From Megaustenia siamemsis (taxonomy: Eukaryota; Mollusca; Gastropoda; Stylommatophora; Ariophantidae): DNA of 64,000 nucleotides. The stretch covers positions 38,343,679 through 38,407,678 of the forward strand of contig JAVIAB010000008.1 of assembly GCA_032433765.1 (NCBI GenBank). The letters are read 5' to 3'. The position numbers and the translations under genes were made by a program. Below, piece by piece: positions 10,111 to 19,949 of this stretch; positions within the stretch are counted from its first letter, which is position 1; every line of letters starts with the position of its first letter. Under the pieces are notes generated by a model. The model was not told the origin of the DNA, made no database searches, and saw only the letters and a list, made by a program, of their open reading frames with translations.

Positions 10111-10744
10111 TCCAAGATGGACCATAGTATTGAAACAACTGTAAGATTGACAAAGGTTTCAAATTCTCCATCAGAACCTTGGAAAACAGCAAAGCAATTT
10201 CAGCATGCCACAGACCATTTTGGACCTAAACGCTTTGTAGGCGTCGACCCAAAAACATTATATCAGCTACATCTGTACCCTATCATCGTGGAATGTGCCC
10301 CATTTTGCGTGTGCGCCTCTGAATGTAATTATAATTTACTGCCATATGCTCGATGTAAGGTTTAAATGCTCCTTTCTCTTTTCCTGTTTTCTCCGCCCCT
10401 GGCCCATATTTCTTTTATGAAGCAGTAAAAGAGATATTTCAACATTGCCTCTTTTTGGTGTATTAAGATTCATGGATCCTTCCCAGTAGGCGGCCTATTT
10501 GCAGGCATACAACATGGACGCGCTTCCTGTCACGTGGTGAAATTTCCGGAAACAATTTGTTGAACGCGAAATTTTTTGGTTCGCTCGCTATTTTAATACT
10601 TTCATGGATGATGTTTAGGGTCGGGGAGGGGGAGGAGAGAAGGGGGCGTCATTAATGCAGTGTTAGCGCTCTGGCATGGTGACAGAGTGAGCGTGGATTT
10701 GATCACAGCTTGGCGCTCTACTGTTCACCCAGGGGAAAGTAAGG
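10111..10744. other. Unassigned spacer
   Basis: A 92-codon open frame at 10087-10365 starts in LINE-derived sequence and shows no recognisable domain. 10380-10700 contains a G-rich stretch (10620-10650). No gene call is justified. Confidence 0.5.
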
Positions 10745-11650
10745 AATCTCGACAGCTGAGATGTGGTTTATCAAAAGAAGGCTTGGAATTCCATAGAAAG
10801 GATAAATTAGAAATGCAGAATTTTAAAACGAGGTGGAGACACCAGAAATAGTATCAAAATCATCAGATAGAGACAGCCTTCATTTATAGGACATGGGATA
10901 CGAAAAGAGGACATTCATCATCAAGTACCCGGCCAGTGGCGTAGGTGATCATGTCTCTCCACAACTTTCGATCTCGGCAGCGTTTTATCATTTCTGTTGT
11001 TGACCTTCTGCCAAGCCATTCTCTTAAGCTGTCTGTTATTTTTTTCTCTTTGCTTCCCTCTATATCTTCGTCCTTCAATTTTCCAGTTGTTACAATATAT
11101 TCAAGTTGTTCTCTTCTCATTACATGGCCAAAAAATGATGATTGTTTCTTCCTAATTTTGGAAATTAGCTCTCTTTTTGCTTTGACCTTTCTCAGAACCT
11201 CTTCATTACTCTTCTTAGCTGTCCATGGTATTCTCAACATTCTTCTGTAAAACCACATTTCTACAGACTCCAGTGATGTTCTTGTCTGTTGTCCTATTGT
11301 CCATGATTGGCATCCGTATGTTAAGACTGGCTCTACGTAACATTTAAGAACTCTTTTTCTTGTTTCTATTGTCAAAAATGGATTGCATAGTATCTTCCTC
11401 ATTTCTTTAAAAGTTGCTTTTGCCTGAGCCATTCTGCATCTCACCTCTTTAAGAAGACATTAGGAACACTATAACAACAAACAGAATGAATGGAAGGAAC
11501 AGCAGAGGAAAACCAAAAGAAAAAAAATATTGAACAGTTTATCAAAATGGTATAATGAACGATCACAACTGAAATTATGACATGCATGGGTGACCGAGAG
11601 GTATGGAGAGAGATGATCAACTACGTAAACCGGCATGAGACCTGATGATG
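10745..11650 (+). mobile_element. LINE F1 relic split by an inverted F1 insertion
   Basis: The left part, 10745-10915, reads MWFIKRRLGIPWKE-like residues with frameshifts and then FIGHGIRKE. The right part, 11451-11650, carries the continuing tail through gtatggagagagatgatcaac and ends in gacctgatgatgatgaatc. The break is filled by a minus-strand F1 copy at 10916-11450. Confidence 0.75.
10916..11450 (-). pseudogene. LINE F1 3' end, inserted in another F1 copy
   Basis: The minus frame is open for 186 codons. It reads RCRMAQAKATFKEMRKILCN, RVLKCYVEPVLTYGCQSWTI, SLESVEMWFYRRMLRIPW, SSFFGHVMRREQLEY and DRKLWRDMITYA. This is the thumb/C-terminal region downstream of the reverse transcriptase core, so it has no catalytic residues. 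The flanking duplication aagaggacatt/aagaagacatt (10905-10915, 11451-11461) has one mismatch. The tail is only about two CAT repeats. Confidence 0.85.
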
Positions 11651-12255
11651 ATGAATCCCGACAAGCTGTTTTCATAAAAAAAAAAAGTAAAGTACCCCAG
11701 TCACGCCAAGTGACGCATAGGGAATATGGTGATAGTGACCATACATTTTACAGACATTCGGCACATGATTTTTGGGTAATGTGGTCGGTATTACGCCCGT
11801 GCCGCTTTACTTTCCCAGAAAAAAAAAACCCGGTACCCATTTAAGCCTGGGCGAACCCGGAAGCCGTCGGTTGGGATCGAACCCTACCTCTTGTCCTTTG
11901 TAGTCCAGTTCACTAATGTTTTCATTAGCTCTAACAAAATCCGTGTTTTCGCTACAACATAGCACCTGATGATGATGAATCTCGGCAAGCTGTTTTCATT
12001 AGCTCTAACAAAATTCGAGTTTTCGCTACAACATAGCACTTGATGATGATGAATCTCGGCAAGCTGTTTTCATTAGCTCTAACAAAATTCGAGTTTTCGC
12101 TACAACATAGCACTTGATGATGATGAATCTCGGCAAGCTGTTTTCATTAGCTCTAACAAAATTCGAGTTTTCGCTACAACATAGCACCTGATGATGATGA
12201 ATCTCGGCAAGCTGTTTTCATTAGCTCTAACAAAATTCGAGTTTTCGCTACAATA
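11643..12255. repeat. 74-bp tandem array containing a LINE-tail motif
   Basis: Landmark tgttttcatt occurs at 11917, 11991, 12065, 12139 and 12213, a constant 74-bp spacing. Every unit contains cctgatgatgatgaatc, which is also the terminal sequence of the adjoining F1 relic at 11641-11657. SINE copy 5 split the first unit. Confidence 0.95.
11676..11916 (-). mobile_element. SINE family A, copy 5 (head-truncated)
   Basis: 9-bp duplication tgttttcat at 11667-11675 and 11917-11925. The tRNA-like head is cut after ttcactaa, so the A box is missing. It is inserted in the 74-bp array, so it postdates at least the first unit. Confidence 0.92.
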
Positions 12256-12537
12256 TGTTTTTTATGTTAACGGTTGGGAACCTGACTTATTGGTATGGTA
12301 AATAGCCAAAAAGGAAGGGTTAGTCCCCTCAACTTCACGTAAAGTATTCTTGCGCGATAAAATGTTAACATTCTCACGTTAAAATAAGTCACAGGAATCT
12401 TCTGAGAGAGTAGACTGGAAGAAGGGCAGTGTTATTTGTGTTGAGCTCTATCGACTAGGAAGAGGTTGTGTGAATCCCAATGTTCCATTTGAAAAGCCAG
12501 TTGTACCACGCCTTACACGACTTTACTAATGTGTCCA

Positions 12538-12972
12538 CAGTAATATTAGTAGTAATAGTAGTAATAGTAGTAGTATTAGTGGTAGTAATAGTAGTAGCAA
12601 TAGTAGAAGTATTAGTGGTAGTAATAGTAGTAGTAATAGTAGTAGTATTAGTGGTAGTAATATTAGTAGTAATAGTAGTAGTATTAGTGGTAGTAATAGT
12701 AGTAGTAATAGTAGTAGTATTAGTGGTAGTAATAGTACTAGTAATAGCAGTAGTATTAGTAGTCGTAATAGTTGTAGTAATAGTAGTAGTATTAGTGGTA
12801 GTAATATTAGTAGTAATAGTAGTAGTATTAGTGGTAGTAATATTAGTAGTAATAGTAGTAGTATTAGTGGTAGTAATATTAGTAGTAATAGTAGTAGTAC
12901 TAGTGGTAGTAATAGTAGTATTAATAGTAGTAGTATTAGTGATAGTAATAGTAGTAGTAATAGTAGTAGTAA

Positions 12973-13004
<32 letters not shown>

Positions 13005-13266
13005 ATAGTAGTAGTATTAGTGGTAGTAATAGTAGTAGTAATAGTAGTTGTATTAGTGGTAGTAATAGTAGTAGTAATAGTAGTAGTAATAGTAGTAGTA
13101 TTAGTGGTAGTAATAGTAGTAGTAATAATAGTAGTATTAGTAGTATTAGTAGTAGTAATAGTAGTAGTATTAGTGGTAGTAATAGTAGTAGTAATAGTAG
13201 TTGTATTAGTGGTAGTAATAGTAGTAGTAATAGTAGTAGTGTTAGTGGTAGTAATAGTAGTAGTAA

Positions 13267-13298
<32 letters not shown>

Positions 13299-13821
13299 AT
13301 AGTAGTAGTATTAGTGGTAGCAATAGTAGAAGTAATAGTAGTTGTATTAGCGGTAGTAATAGTAGTAGTAATAGTAGTAGTATTAGTGGTAGTAATAGTA
13401 GTAGTAATAGTATTAGTTGTAGTAATAGTAGTAGTAATAGTAGTAGTATTAGTGGTAGTAATAGTAGTAGTAATAGTAGTTGTATTAGTGGTAGTAATAG
13501 TAGTAGTAATAGTAGTAGTATTAGTGGTAGTAATATTAGTAATAATAGTAGTTGTATTAGTGGTAGTAATAGTAGTAGTAATAGTAGTAGTATTACTGGT
13601 AGCAATAGTAGTAGTAATAGTAGTAGTATTAGTGGTAGTAATAGTAGTAGTAATAGTAGTAGTATTAGTGGTAGTAATAGTAGTAGTAATAGTAGTAGTA
13701 TTAGTGGTAGTAATAGTAGTAGTAATAGTAGTTGTATTAGTGGTAGCAATAGTAGTAGTAATAGTAGTTGTATTAGTGGTAGTAACAGTAGTATTAATTG
13801 TAGTAGTATTAGTGGGAGTAA

Positions 13822-13853
<32 letters not shown>

Positions 13854-13911
13854 ATAGTAGTAGTAATAGTAGTAGTATTGGTAGTAATAGTAGTAGTATT
13901 AATGGTAGTAA

Positions 13912-13943
<32 letters not shown>

Positions 13944-14250
13944 ATATTAGTAGTAATAGTAGTAGTTTTAGTGGTAGTAATAGTAGTAGTATTAGTGGTA
14001 GTAATGGTAATAGTAGTAGTTTTAGTGGTAGTAATAGTAGTAGTATTAGTGGTAGTAATAGTAATAGTAGTAGTATTAGTGGTAGTAATAGTAGTAGTAA
14101 AATAGTAGTTGTATTAGTAGTAGTAATAGTAGTAGTAATAGTAGTAGTATTTGTAGCAGTAATACTAATATTAGTAGTAGTAGTAATAGTAGTAGTATCT
14201 GTAGCAGTAATACTAATATTAGTAGTAGTAGTAATAGTAGATCGATGGCT
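12538..14250. repeat. AGT/ATT trinucleotide minisatellite, about 36-bp period
   Basis: Degenerate triplets agt, aat, att and ggt recur with a dominant 12-triplet (36-bp) period. The array lacks stops in some frames, which produces long low-complexity frames of Val/Ile/Leu on plus (541 codons) and Leu/Pro on minus (606 codons). Neither has any non-repetitive domain, so I do not call a gene. Confidence 0.95.
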
Positions 14251-14354
14251 TGACAAGCTGTCATTGTAAAAAAGTATTGTTGTGGAAACAGAGCCATAGA
14301 TTTTAGAAGCAGGGATCTCTGCAATATGTGCCACTTTGGCACGCACGGTTTCTG

Positions 14355-14416
14355 TTTTTGGGATTGTGGTTCTGCCCTATGTGCCATTTTCGGCTCGAAA
14401 GGACAATAGATAGATA
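14355..14416 (+). mobile_element. Possible LINE F4 3' tail
   Basis: The stretch ctgccctatgtgcc followed by ggctcgaaaggacaatagat and (ATAG)n parallels the 3' end of the F4 copy at 30465-30515. Only the last 60 bp is recognisable. Confidence 0.5.
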
Positions 14417-14710
14417 GTAATAGTAGTATTCGCTTGTTGTAGTATTAGTATTAGCAAAAATATGGTAGTAGCAGTATGTATAGTAGTAGTTGTAGCTAGT
14501 AGTATTAGTATATAAGTAGTAAAGTAGTAACTAATAGTAGTATTATCATTTGTACAGTAGTTGTAGTTGTTGACGGAGCAGTAGTAGTAGTATTAGCAGT
14601 AGCATAGTAGTAGTATAGTAGTAGTATTATTATGTATAGTAGTAGTAGTAGTAGCAGTATGTATAGTAGTAGTAGTATTAGCAGTAGTATAGTAGTAGTA
14701 GTATTATGCA

Positions 14711-14763
<53 letters not shown>
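14417..14763. repeat. Degenerate (AGT)n with a pure tract
   Basis: A second triplet-repeat block, with a pure (tag)n run of about 17 copies at 14711-14763. The pure run suggests recent slippage compared with the degenerate remainder. Confidence 0.93.
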
Positions 14764-14999
14764 ACAATAGCGCCAATAGCAAATGAAGCTATAGTTGTAG
14801 AAGGGATTTCTTTGAGACCGGAACACGTTTGCGGTAAACATTTCGGAATGTATAAGACTGTTTTGCCAGTACTATAGCCGCGCAAAAAGACACGACTGGC
14901 TGAAATGAACAGTGATGGAAGGCATAGTTTCTGGGCAACACATCGGGGTAAGATTAAGACGTAGTTTTGATACGAGAACTTGACAAGGGAGAAGTTGGA

Positions 15000-15545
15000 G
15001 ATCAGACTAGGGACAGAGATTATTTCTGATGGGATCTGGAGAATGTAACGTTTTGTGGGAGATCAGGCTAGGGACAGAGATTATTTCAGATGGGCTGTGG
15101 AGAATGCAACGTTTTGTGGGAGATCAAGCTAGAGACAAAGATTATTTCAGATGGGCTGTGGAGAATGCAACGTTTTGTGGGAGATCAGGCTAGAGACAAA
15201 GATTATTTCAGATGGGCTGTGGAGACTGCAACGTTTTGTGGGAGATCAGGCTAGAGACAGAGATTATTTCAGATGGGCTGTGGAGAATGCAACGTTTTGT
15301 GGGAGATCTGGCTAGGGACAGAGATCATTTCAGATGGGCTGTGGAGAATGCAACGTTTTGTGGGAGATCTGGCTAGGACAGAGATTATTTCAGACGGGCT
15401 GTGGTAAATACAACGTTCTGTGGGAGATCTGGCCAGAGACAGAGATCATTTCAGACGGGCTGTGGTAAATACAACGTTTGTGGGAGATCTGGCAAGAGAA
15501 AGAGATTATTTCAGACAGGCTGAGACGGGCAGAGGAAATGTCACC
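15000..15545. repeat. 61-bp satellite, locus 1 (about 9 copies)
   Basis: acgttttgtggga recurs every 61 bp (15048, 15109, 15170 and onward). The unit (gagatcaggctagagacag, then agattatttcag, gggctgtgg, aatgcaacg) is clearly homologous to the array at 42105-43050. The array ends in cacctgatgaag, like LINE 3' ends in this window. Confidence 0.95.
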
Positions 15546-15605
15546 TGATGAAGTTTGGACATTTTAGGGAGTCATATGTTAGGGAATTATATATGTTATA
15601 TGTAT

Positions 15606-15935
15606 TATAGTATGTGTAAAAGAAATATGTGTGAGAGGTCTGTGTGTGGAGTTATATGTGAAAGAAATATGTGTGAGAGGTCTGTGTGTGGAGTTATGTG
15701 TGAAAGAAATATGTGTGAGATGTTTATGTGTGGAGTTATGTGTGAAAGAAATATGTGTGAGAGGTATATGTGTGGAGTTATGTGTAAAACAAATATTTGT
15801 GTCAGGTCTATGTATGCCGAATTATGTGTGGAAGATATATGTGTGTGATATATATGTGTGAGGATATATGTTTGGCGGAGTTATGTGTAAAAGAAATATG
15901 TATGAGAGGTTTATGTTTGAGGCAGTTATGTCTTA
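15606..15935. repeat. 42-bp GT-rich tandem array
   Basis: About seven degenerate copies of a unit built on ttatgtgtgaaagaaatatg and tgtgagaggtctgtgtgtgg. It gives a repetitive Cys-rich open frame (MCERS-type) that I regard as incidental. Confidence 0.92.
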
Positions 15936-16034
15936 TTTCATCTCTCACGGAATAACATGTTTCATAAGTTGTTGAAAATGGGATTGTCGTTAGTTCTCAT
16001 GTTACAATCATTAACAAGGATAATTGGTTATTGG

Positions 16035-16205
16035 TTATTGGTTATGGAAGGCCTCGGTATCACTGCAAGCGAATTAAAAATCCATAATTGCTCAACCGCC
16101 CGTGCCAGTGGAATCATCCGAATTATAACTCATCTTCCAAACAAAGAAAGGTAACTGTAGTCCCCATCATAGCAGTCTCAGCACACGCCAAACTTAACAA
16201 GGATA
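16035..16205 (+). repeat. Unclassified dispersed repeat R, copy 1
   Basis: Matches 46238-46400 over about 165 bp: shared landmarks are ggttatggaaggcc, atcactgcaa, gtggaatcat and agcagtctcagcacacgcc. At 46 kb the frame reads MEGPGITANELKSIIA; here it is broken by frameshifts. I do not recognise the family. It may be part of a larger transposable element. Confidence 0.65.
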
Positions 16206-16344
16206 ATGTAACTGTTAAGTACAGCATATCCTCTAAGACTTGCAATATTATGAGCTGCTTGTTTTATGTGATATTATGGTCCAGTTCTGGTCATCTTTTT
16301 TCGTAAAAAAAAAAAAAAAAAAACAAAGATCCCTGGTCGTATAA

Positions 16345-17205
16345 TTAAAGTAGCAGTAATATCGGCCGTAGTAATTAATAGTAACTAAAGAAACACTAAT
16401 AGCGGTAGTAGTAAAAAGTAAAGTACCCCCGTCACGCCAAGTGGCGTATAGGGTATGGTGTTAGTGACCCTATATTTTACAGACCTTCAGCACATGATTT
16501 TTGGGGTAATGTGGTCGGTATTACGCCCGTGCTGATTTACTTTCCCAGAAAAAATCCGGTACCCATTTAAGGCTGGGTGAACCGGTGGTCCGTCGGTTGG
16601 GATCGAACCCTACCCCTTGTCCTTTGAAGTCCAGTTCACTAACCACTGAGCTATCGCGGCTCTCAATAACGGTAGTAGTAATTAATAGTAATAAAAGAAG
16701 CAATAATAACGGTAGTAGTGATTAATGGTAATTGAAGTATAAATAATAGCGGTCCTTGTTATTAGTGATAATTAAAGTAGAAGTAATAGCGGTTGTAGTA
16801 ATTAATGGTAATAAAAGTAGAAGTAATAGCGGTTGTAGTAATTAATAAAAATTAAAGTAGACGTAATAGCGTTAGTAGTAATTATTGATAGTTCAAGTAG
16901 GAGTAATTAATGGTAATTAAAGTAGCACTAATAGCGGTCGTAGTAATTAATGCTAATTAAAGTAGAAGTAATAGCGGTTGTAGTAATTAATGATAGTTTT
17001 AAAGTAGAAGTAATTGCGGTCGCAGTAATTAATGATAGTTAAAGTAGCAGCAATAGCGGTCGTAGTAATTAATGATAGTTAAGGTACAATAATAGCGGTC
17101 GTAGTAATTAATGATAGTTAAAGTAGCAGTAATAGCGGTCGCAGTAATTAATGATAGTTAAAGTAGCAGTAATAGCGGCCGTTCGAATTAATGGTAGTGA
17201 TATCT
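16345..17205. repeat. 40-bp tandem array (taatagcggt unit)
   Basis: The unit is approximately taatagcggtcgtagtaatt followed by aatgatagttaaagtagcag. It is interrupted by SINE copy 6. Diverged copies reappear at about 18435-18580, so the LINE-derived block 17206-18432 probably split a longer array. Confidence 0.9.
16415..16663 (-). mobile_element. SINE family A, copy 6
   Basis: Complete head (gagctatcgcggctc) and body in minus orientation. The flanks aatagcggtagtagta/aataacggtagtagta look like a duplication, but they are also successive units of the 40-bp host array, so the TSD is ambiguous. Confidence 0.9.
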
Positions 17206-17569
17206 TGCACTTATCTTCTTCTAGGTCTTCCTTTCTCTTAAATGGCAGGAACTATGCCCTCCATAATTATCTTATCTAGGTCATAGAGTCATGTACTTAT
17301 TTATGGCCAACATATTTTATGGTCATTGTTTCTATGTTCATTCTCAGTTTTCTTGAATTTTAAGTTCTTGCTAATTTGACATTTGTTCTTTTCTCCGTTC
17401 ACAGCATTCTGACTGTTATTCTCTAATATTTGCATTTAAATGGGCTGATGTTTTCAGCACATCTGTCCGTGTTTCACAGCAACATGTTGCTGTAGTGAAA
17501 AAAATTGGTTCGTAAAAACTTAAGTTTAACAGTTTTTTTCAGTTCCTTGCAATATGCTATCTTGATCAT
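17206..17569 (-). mobile_element. Degraded LINE-like sequence
   Basis: The minus strand near 17225-17265 reads a basic GRPRRR-like stretch as in F2 LINE tails. The rest contains no intact frame. The family is uncertain. Confidence 0.4.
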
Positions 17570-17858
17570 GCCAGCGTCGCTAGACGTCACATAGAGCAGA
17601 GTAATCCATCTCTATTCTTGACGCAACGTTCGATATGGTCTAATTGCGTTTATGCCTGTCAGCTTTGCTTCTCTTATATGTGTTCTATTTAGCGTCTCTC
17701 TACGTCTTCCTCTTTTCCTGTGTCCTAATGTTTCCCATAGAAGAGCCTGTTTTGAAATTCTTTTTTTTTTTAAGTTTCTCTTCCCAACACATGCCCGACA
17801 TATATCTATCTTCTCTTCCTAATTGTAGACGAGATTGTTGGTTGCATCTATCTATTGA
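17570..17858 (-). mobile_element. LINE F4 3' fragment, copy 1
   Basis: With frameshifts the minus strand gives residues like GKRKRGRRRETL followed by a REAKLTGINAI-like stretch. These correspond to GKRKRVRPRETLRRTL in the 29975-30515 copy. A T-run near 17761-17771 breaks the frame. Confidence 0.6.
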
Positions 17859-18432
17859 CCTTTAGAGCCGTAGCCGGCCCATACGGCGTAGACCAAGATA
17901 CTCCTTCTCTTATCTGAATTTGTATTCTAGCAGTTTTCAATTCTTTTAAAGATATTTTATCAAATCTCGCCAGTTGTCTCTGTTCTGTGCAAGCAGTTCT
18001 ATCTTCACTGAGGGAGCCGATTCCTGCTGCTTTATGTTGGTTGCATGCAGTTGGTTTATTTTATTCATAGATTTATTCAGCTTTCTTTTGATCTTCATGA
18101 TGGTCCTTCCATCATGTGTTATCAATGAGACAAGATATGCAGAACTGTCAACTCTTTCCAATAGTTGTCCATTTAATACATCTCAACTTTTACATCTTTT
18201 TTATCCGTCGTAAAATAAAATGTATGATGTTGTTTATTGCATTGAGATAAGAGTTGTCCTTGTTTACTTTTACACGGAACTAATGTTATCAAGTTCTCAT
18301 TACCACTTATTAAGGTAAATAAAAGAGCAGTATCCTCATTGTACAATATTTCTGGAAGCGCGTGACAGCCAATCGTAACAACGTCAAATTGCTCTTTGTT
18401 ATTCGCTTCTCTGACATTTCTCATTATATATT
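17859..18432 (-). pseudogene. LINE F4 reverse transcriptase fragment, copy 2
   Basis: The minus strand reads ILYNEDTALLFT near 18325-18360, where active elements have YADD-TALL, so the catalytic box is altered. It continues to FYFTTDKKDVKVEMY, then in another frame MERVDSSAYLVSLITHDGRT. After an internal deletion it reads IELLAQNRDNWRDLIKYL near 17946-17999. The end, gagccgtagccggcccat on plus near 17867, matches the F4 3' end at 30465-30500. Confidence 0.72.
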
Positions 18433-18597
18433 CTGGTAACAGATATAAAAGTAGTATTCTTGTAGCGACTGTTGTAGTAAGTAAGAGCAGTTATAATAGC
18501 GGTCATTAATGAAGATAAGAGTAGTAATAATTGTAGATAAAGTAGTACGCTTAGTAATAGTAGCAATTGTATCATTAAAAGGTTAGTAGTGGTAATA

Positions 18598-18826
18598 TTA
18601 ACCCCTGACGGAAGATGTACAAAAGAGGAGAGATGCAGAATGGCTCAGGCAAAAGCAGCTTTCCAAAAAATGAGGAAGATACTATGCAATCCATTTTTGA
18701 CAATAGAAACAAGAAAAAGAGTTCTTAAATGTTATGTAGAGCCAGTCTTAACATATGGATATGAATCATGAACAATAGGACAACAGACAAGAAAATCAGT
18801 GGAGTCTGTAGATATGTGGTTTTGTT
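18598..18826 (+). mobile_element. LINE F1 internal fragment
   Basis: Frame reads TPDGRCTKEERCRMAQAKAA, then RVLKCYVEPVLTYGYES and a TGA stop at the position of the Trp in ESWT. It stops abruptly after gatatgtggttttg, so it is truncated at both ends. Confidence 0.8.
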
Positions 18827-19949
18827 CTTCGTTTTAAACTACGCATATTTTGGAAGATAATATACAATTTGTTAAATTTTGGGATCAGCACTTGTTAAGA
18901 ATCTTTTAAGTTCTTTATCTTGCTATACATATGTTGAGAATATTTTAAGTTCTTTATCTTGCTATACATATGCTGTGCAAGTTTTGCCCGCTTTATTTTA
19001 ATCTGTTCACATGTTCAAAGTCATGCATTTAAACTGCAGCAGATGTTCATGCTGATGTTTGTACACACGTATATATGACCCATTTACATATTTATTTGCA
19101 ATCTTAACTGAAAAAAAAAACAAGTCTATAATTTATCATAAATCCTAAAACTGTTTTATAGATTATGTCAGATTTTCCACAAAACTTTGATCTCTCTCTA
19201 ACAACCTGATCTTTTTTAATATTTATTTTTGGCGCAGGTAAATTCTAGTTAGGTCATACTTTGCCCTAAAGCGGCTCATTGCAAAAAAGAAAACCCCTTA
19301 AAAAAAACTTCAGAAAATATATCATTTTTAGCAGCTAAATCATGCTATGACAAAATAAAAACACAAACATGTAACGTGGGAAGTATAGTGTTTGTCTTCG
19401 CCCGAGGACGGCTCGAGTTGTCTAATTATGTAAGAGCGAGTTGCTTAATTGAAGATCTAAGAAAATTATCCGGCTCAAGATATGAGAAAACTCGTGTTTG
19501 AAAAATGAAATATTTCTAATTACAAATACGGATAGTTTGTTTGGTGTTTGGTGCGGAGGCACGAGTTTGAAAGTGAGTGTGTCGAAGAAGTGACCTTGAG
19601 TGTTTTAATAATATTGATACTGTTTTGTTGCTCAATGTTCAGTGTTTTGTTAGGGTCCTGTTGAAGATGGTGGTGGCGAGAGAAAGGAGGAGTACGCGAG
19701 GACTTTTCCTGTGACGGTGAGGAGGAAGGCATGAGTCATTTAATCAATCCTATTTTATTCGCTCATTTTTTATTTAGTCATTCATTCACACATTCACTCA
19801 CTCAATTTTCATGGCTGATTGTATTTCGGGTTCGGTGCTGCTCAATCACAGCTGTTGAAGATGGCTCTCATTTACAGAGCAGAGTGTTCTGAAGTGGTGC
19901 AAGCCTCTTTTGTTTCGGGAGTGTTAAATGTGGGGGTCGAGGGAGGTGT
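18827..19949. other. Unassigned spacer with a two-copy duplication
   Basis: About 18890-18975 holds a two-copy, roughly 52-bp repeat around aagttctttatcttgctata. 19380-19740 is more GC-rich but has no convincing coding frame. Confidence 0.5.

Noticed and set aside
10087..10365. 92-codon plus frame
   Set aside because: Begins in degraded LINE sequence; no domain or homologous frame recognised.
12480..14346. 541-codon plus and 606-codon minus open frames
   Set aside because: They are translations of AGT/ATT triplet repeats (Val/Ile/Leu or Leu/Pro only) with no unique domain.
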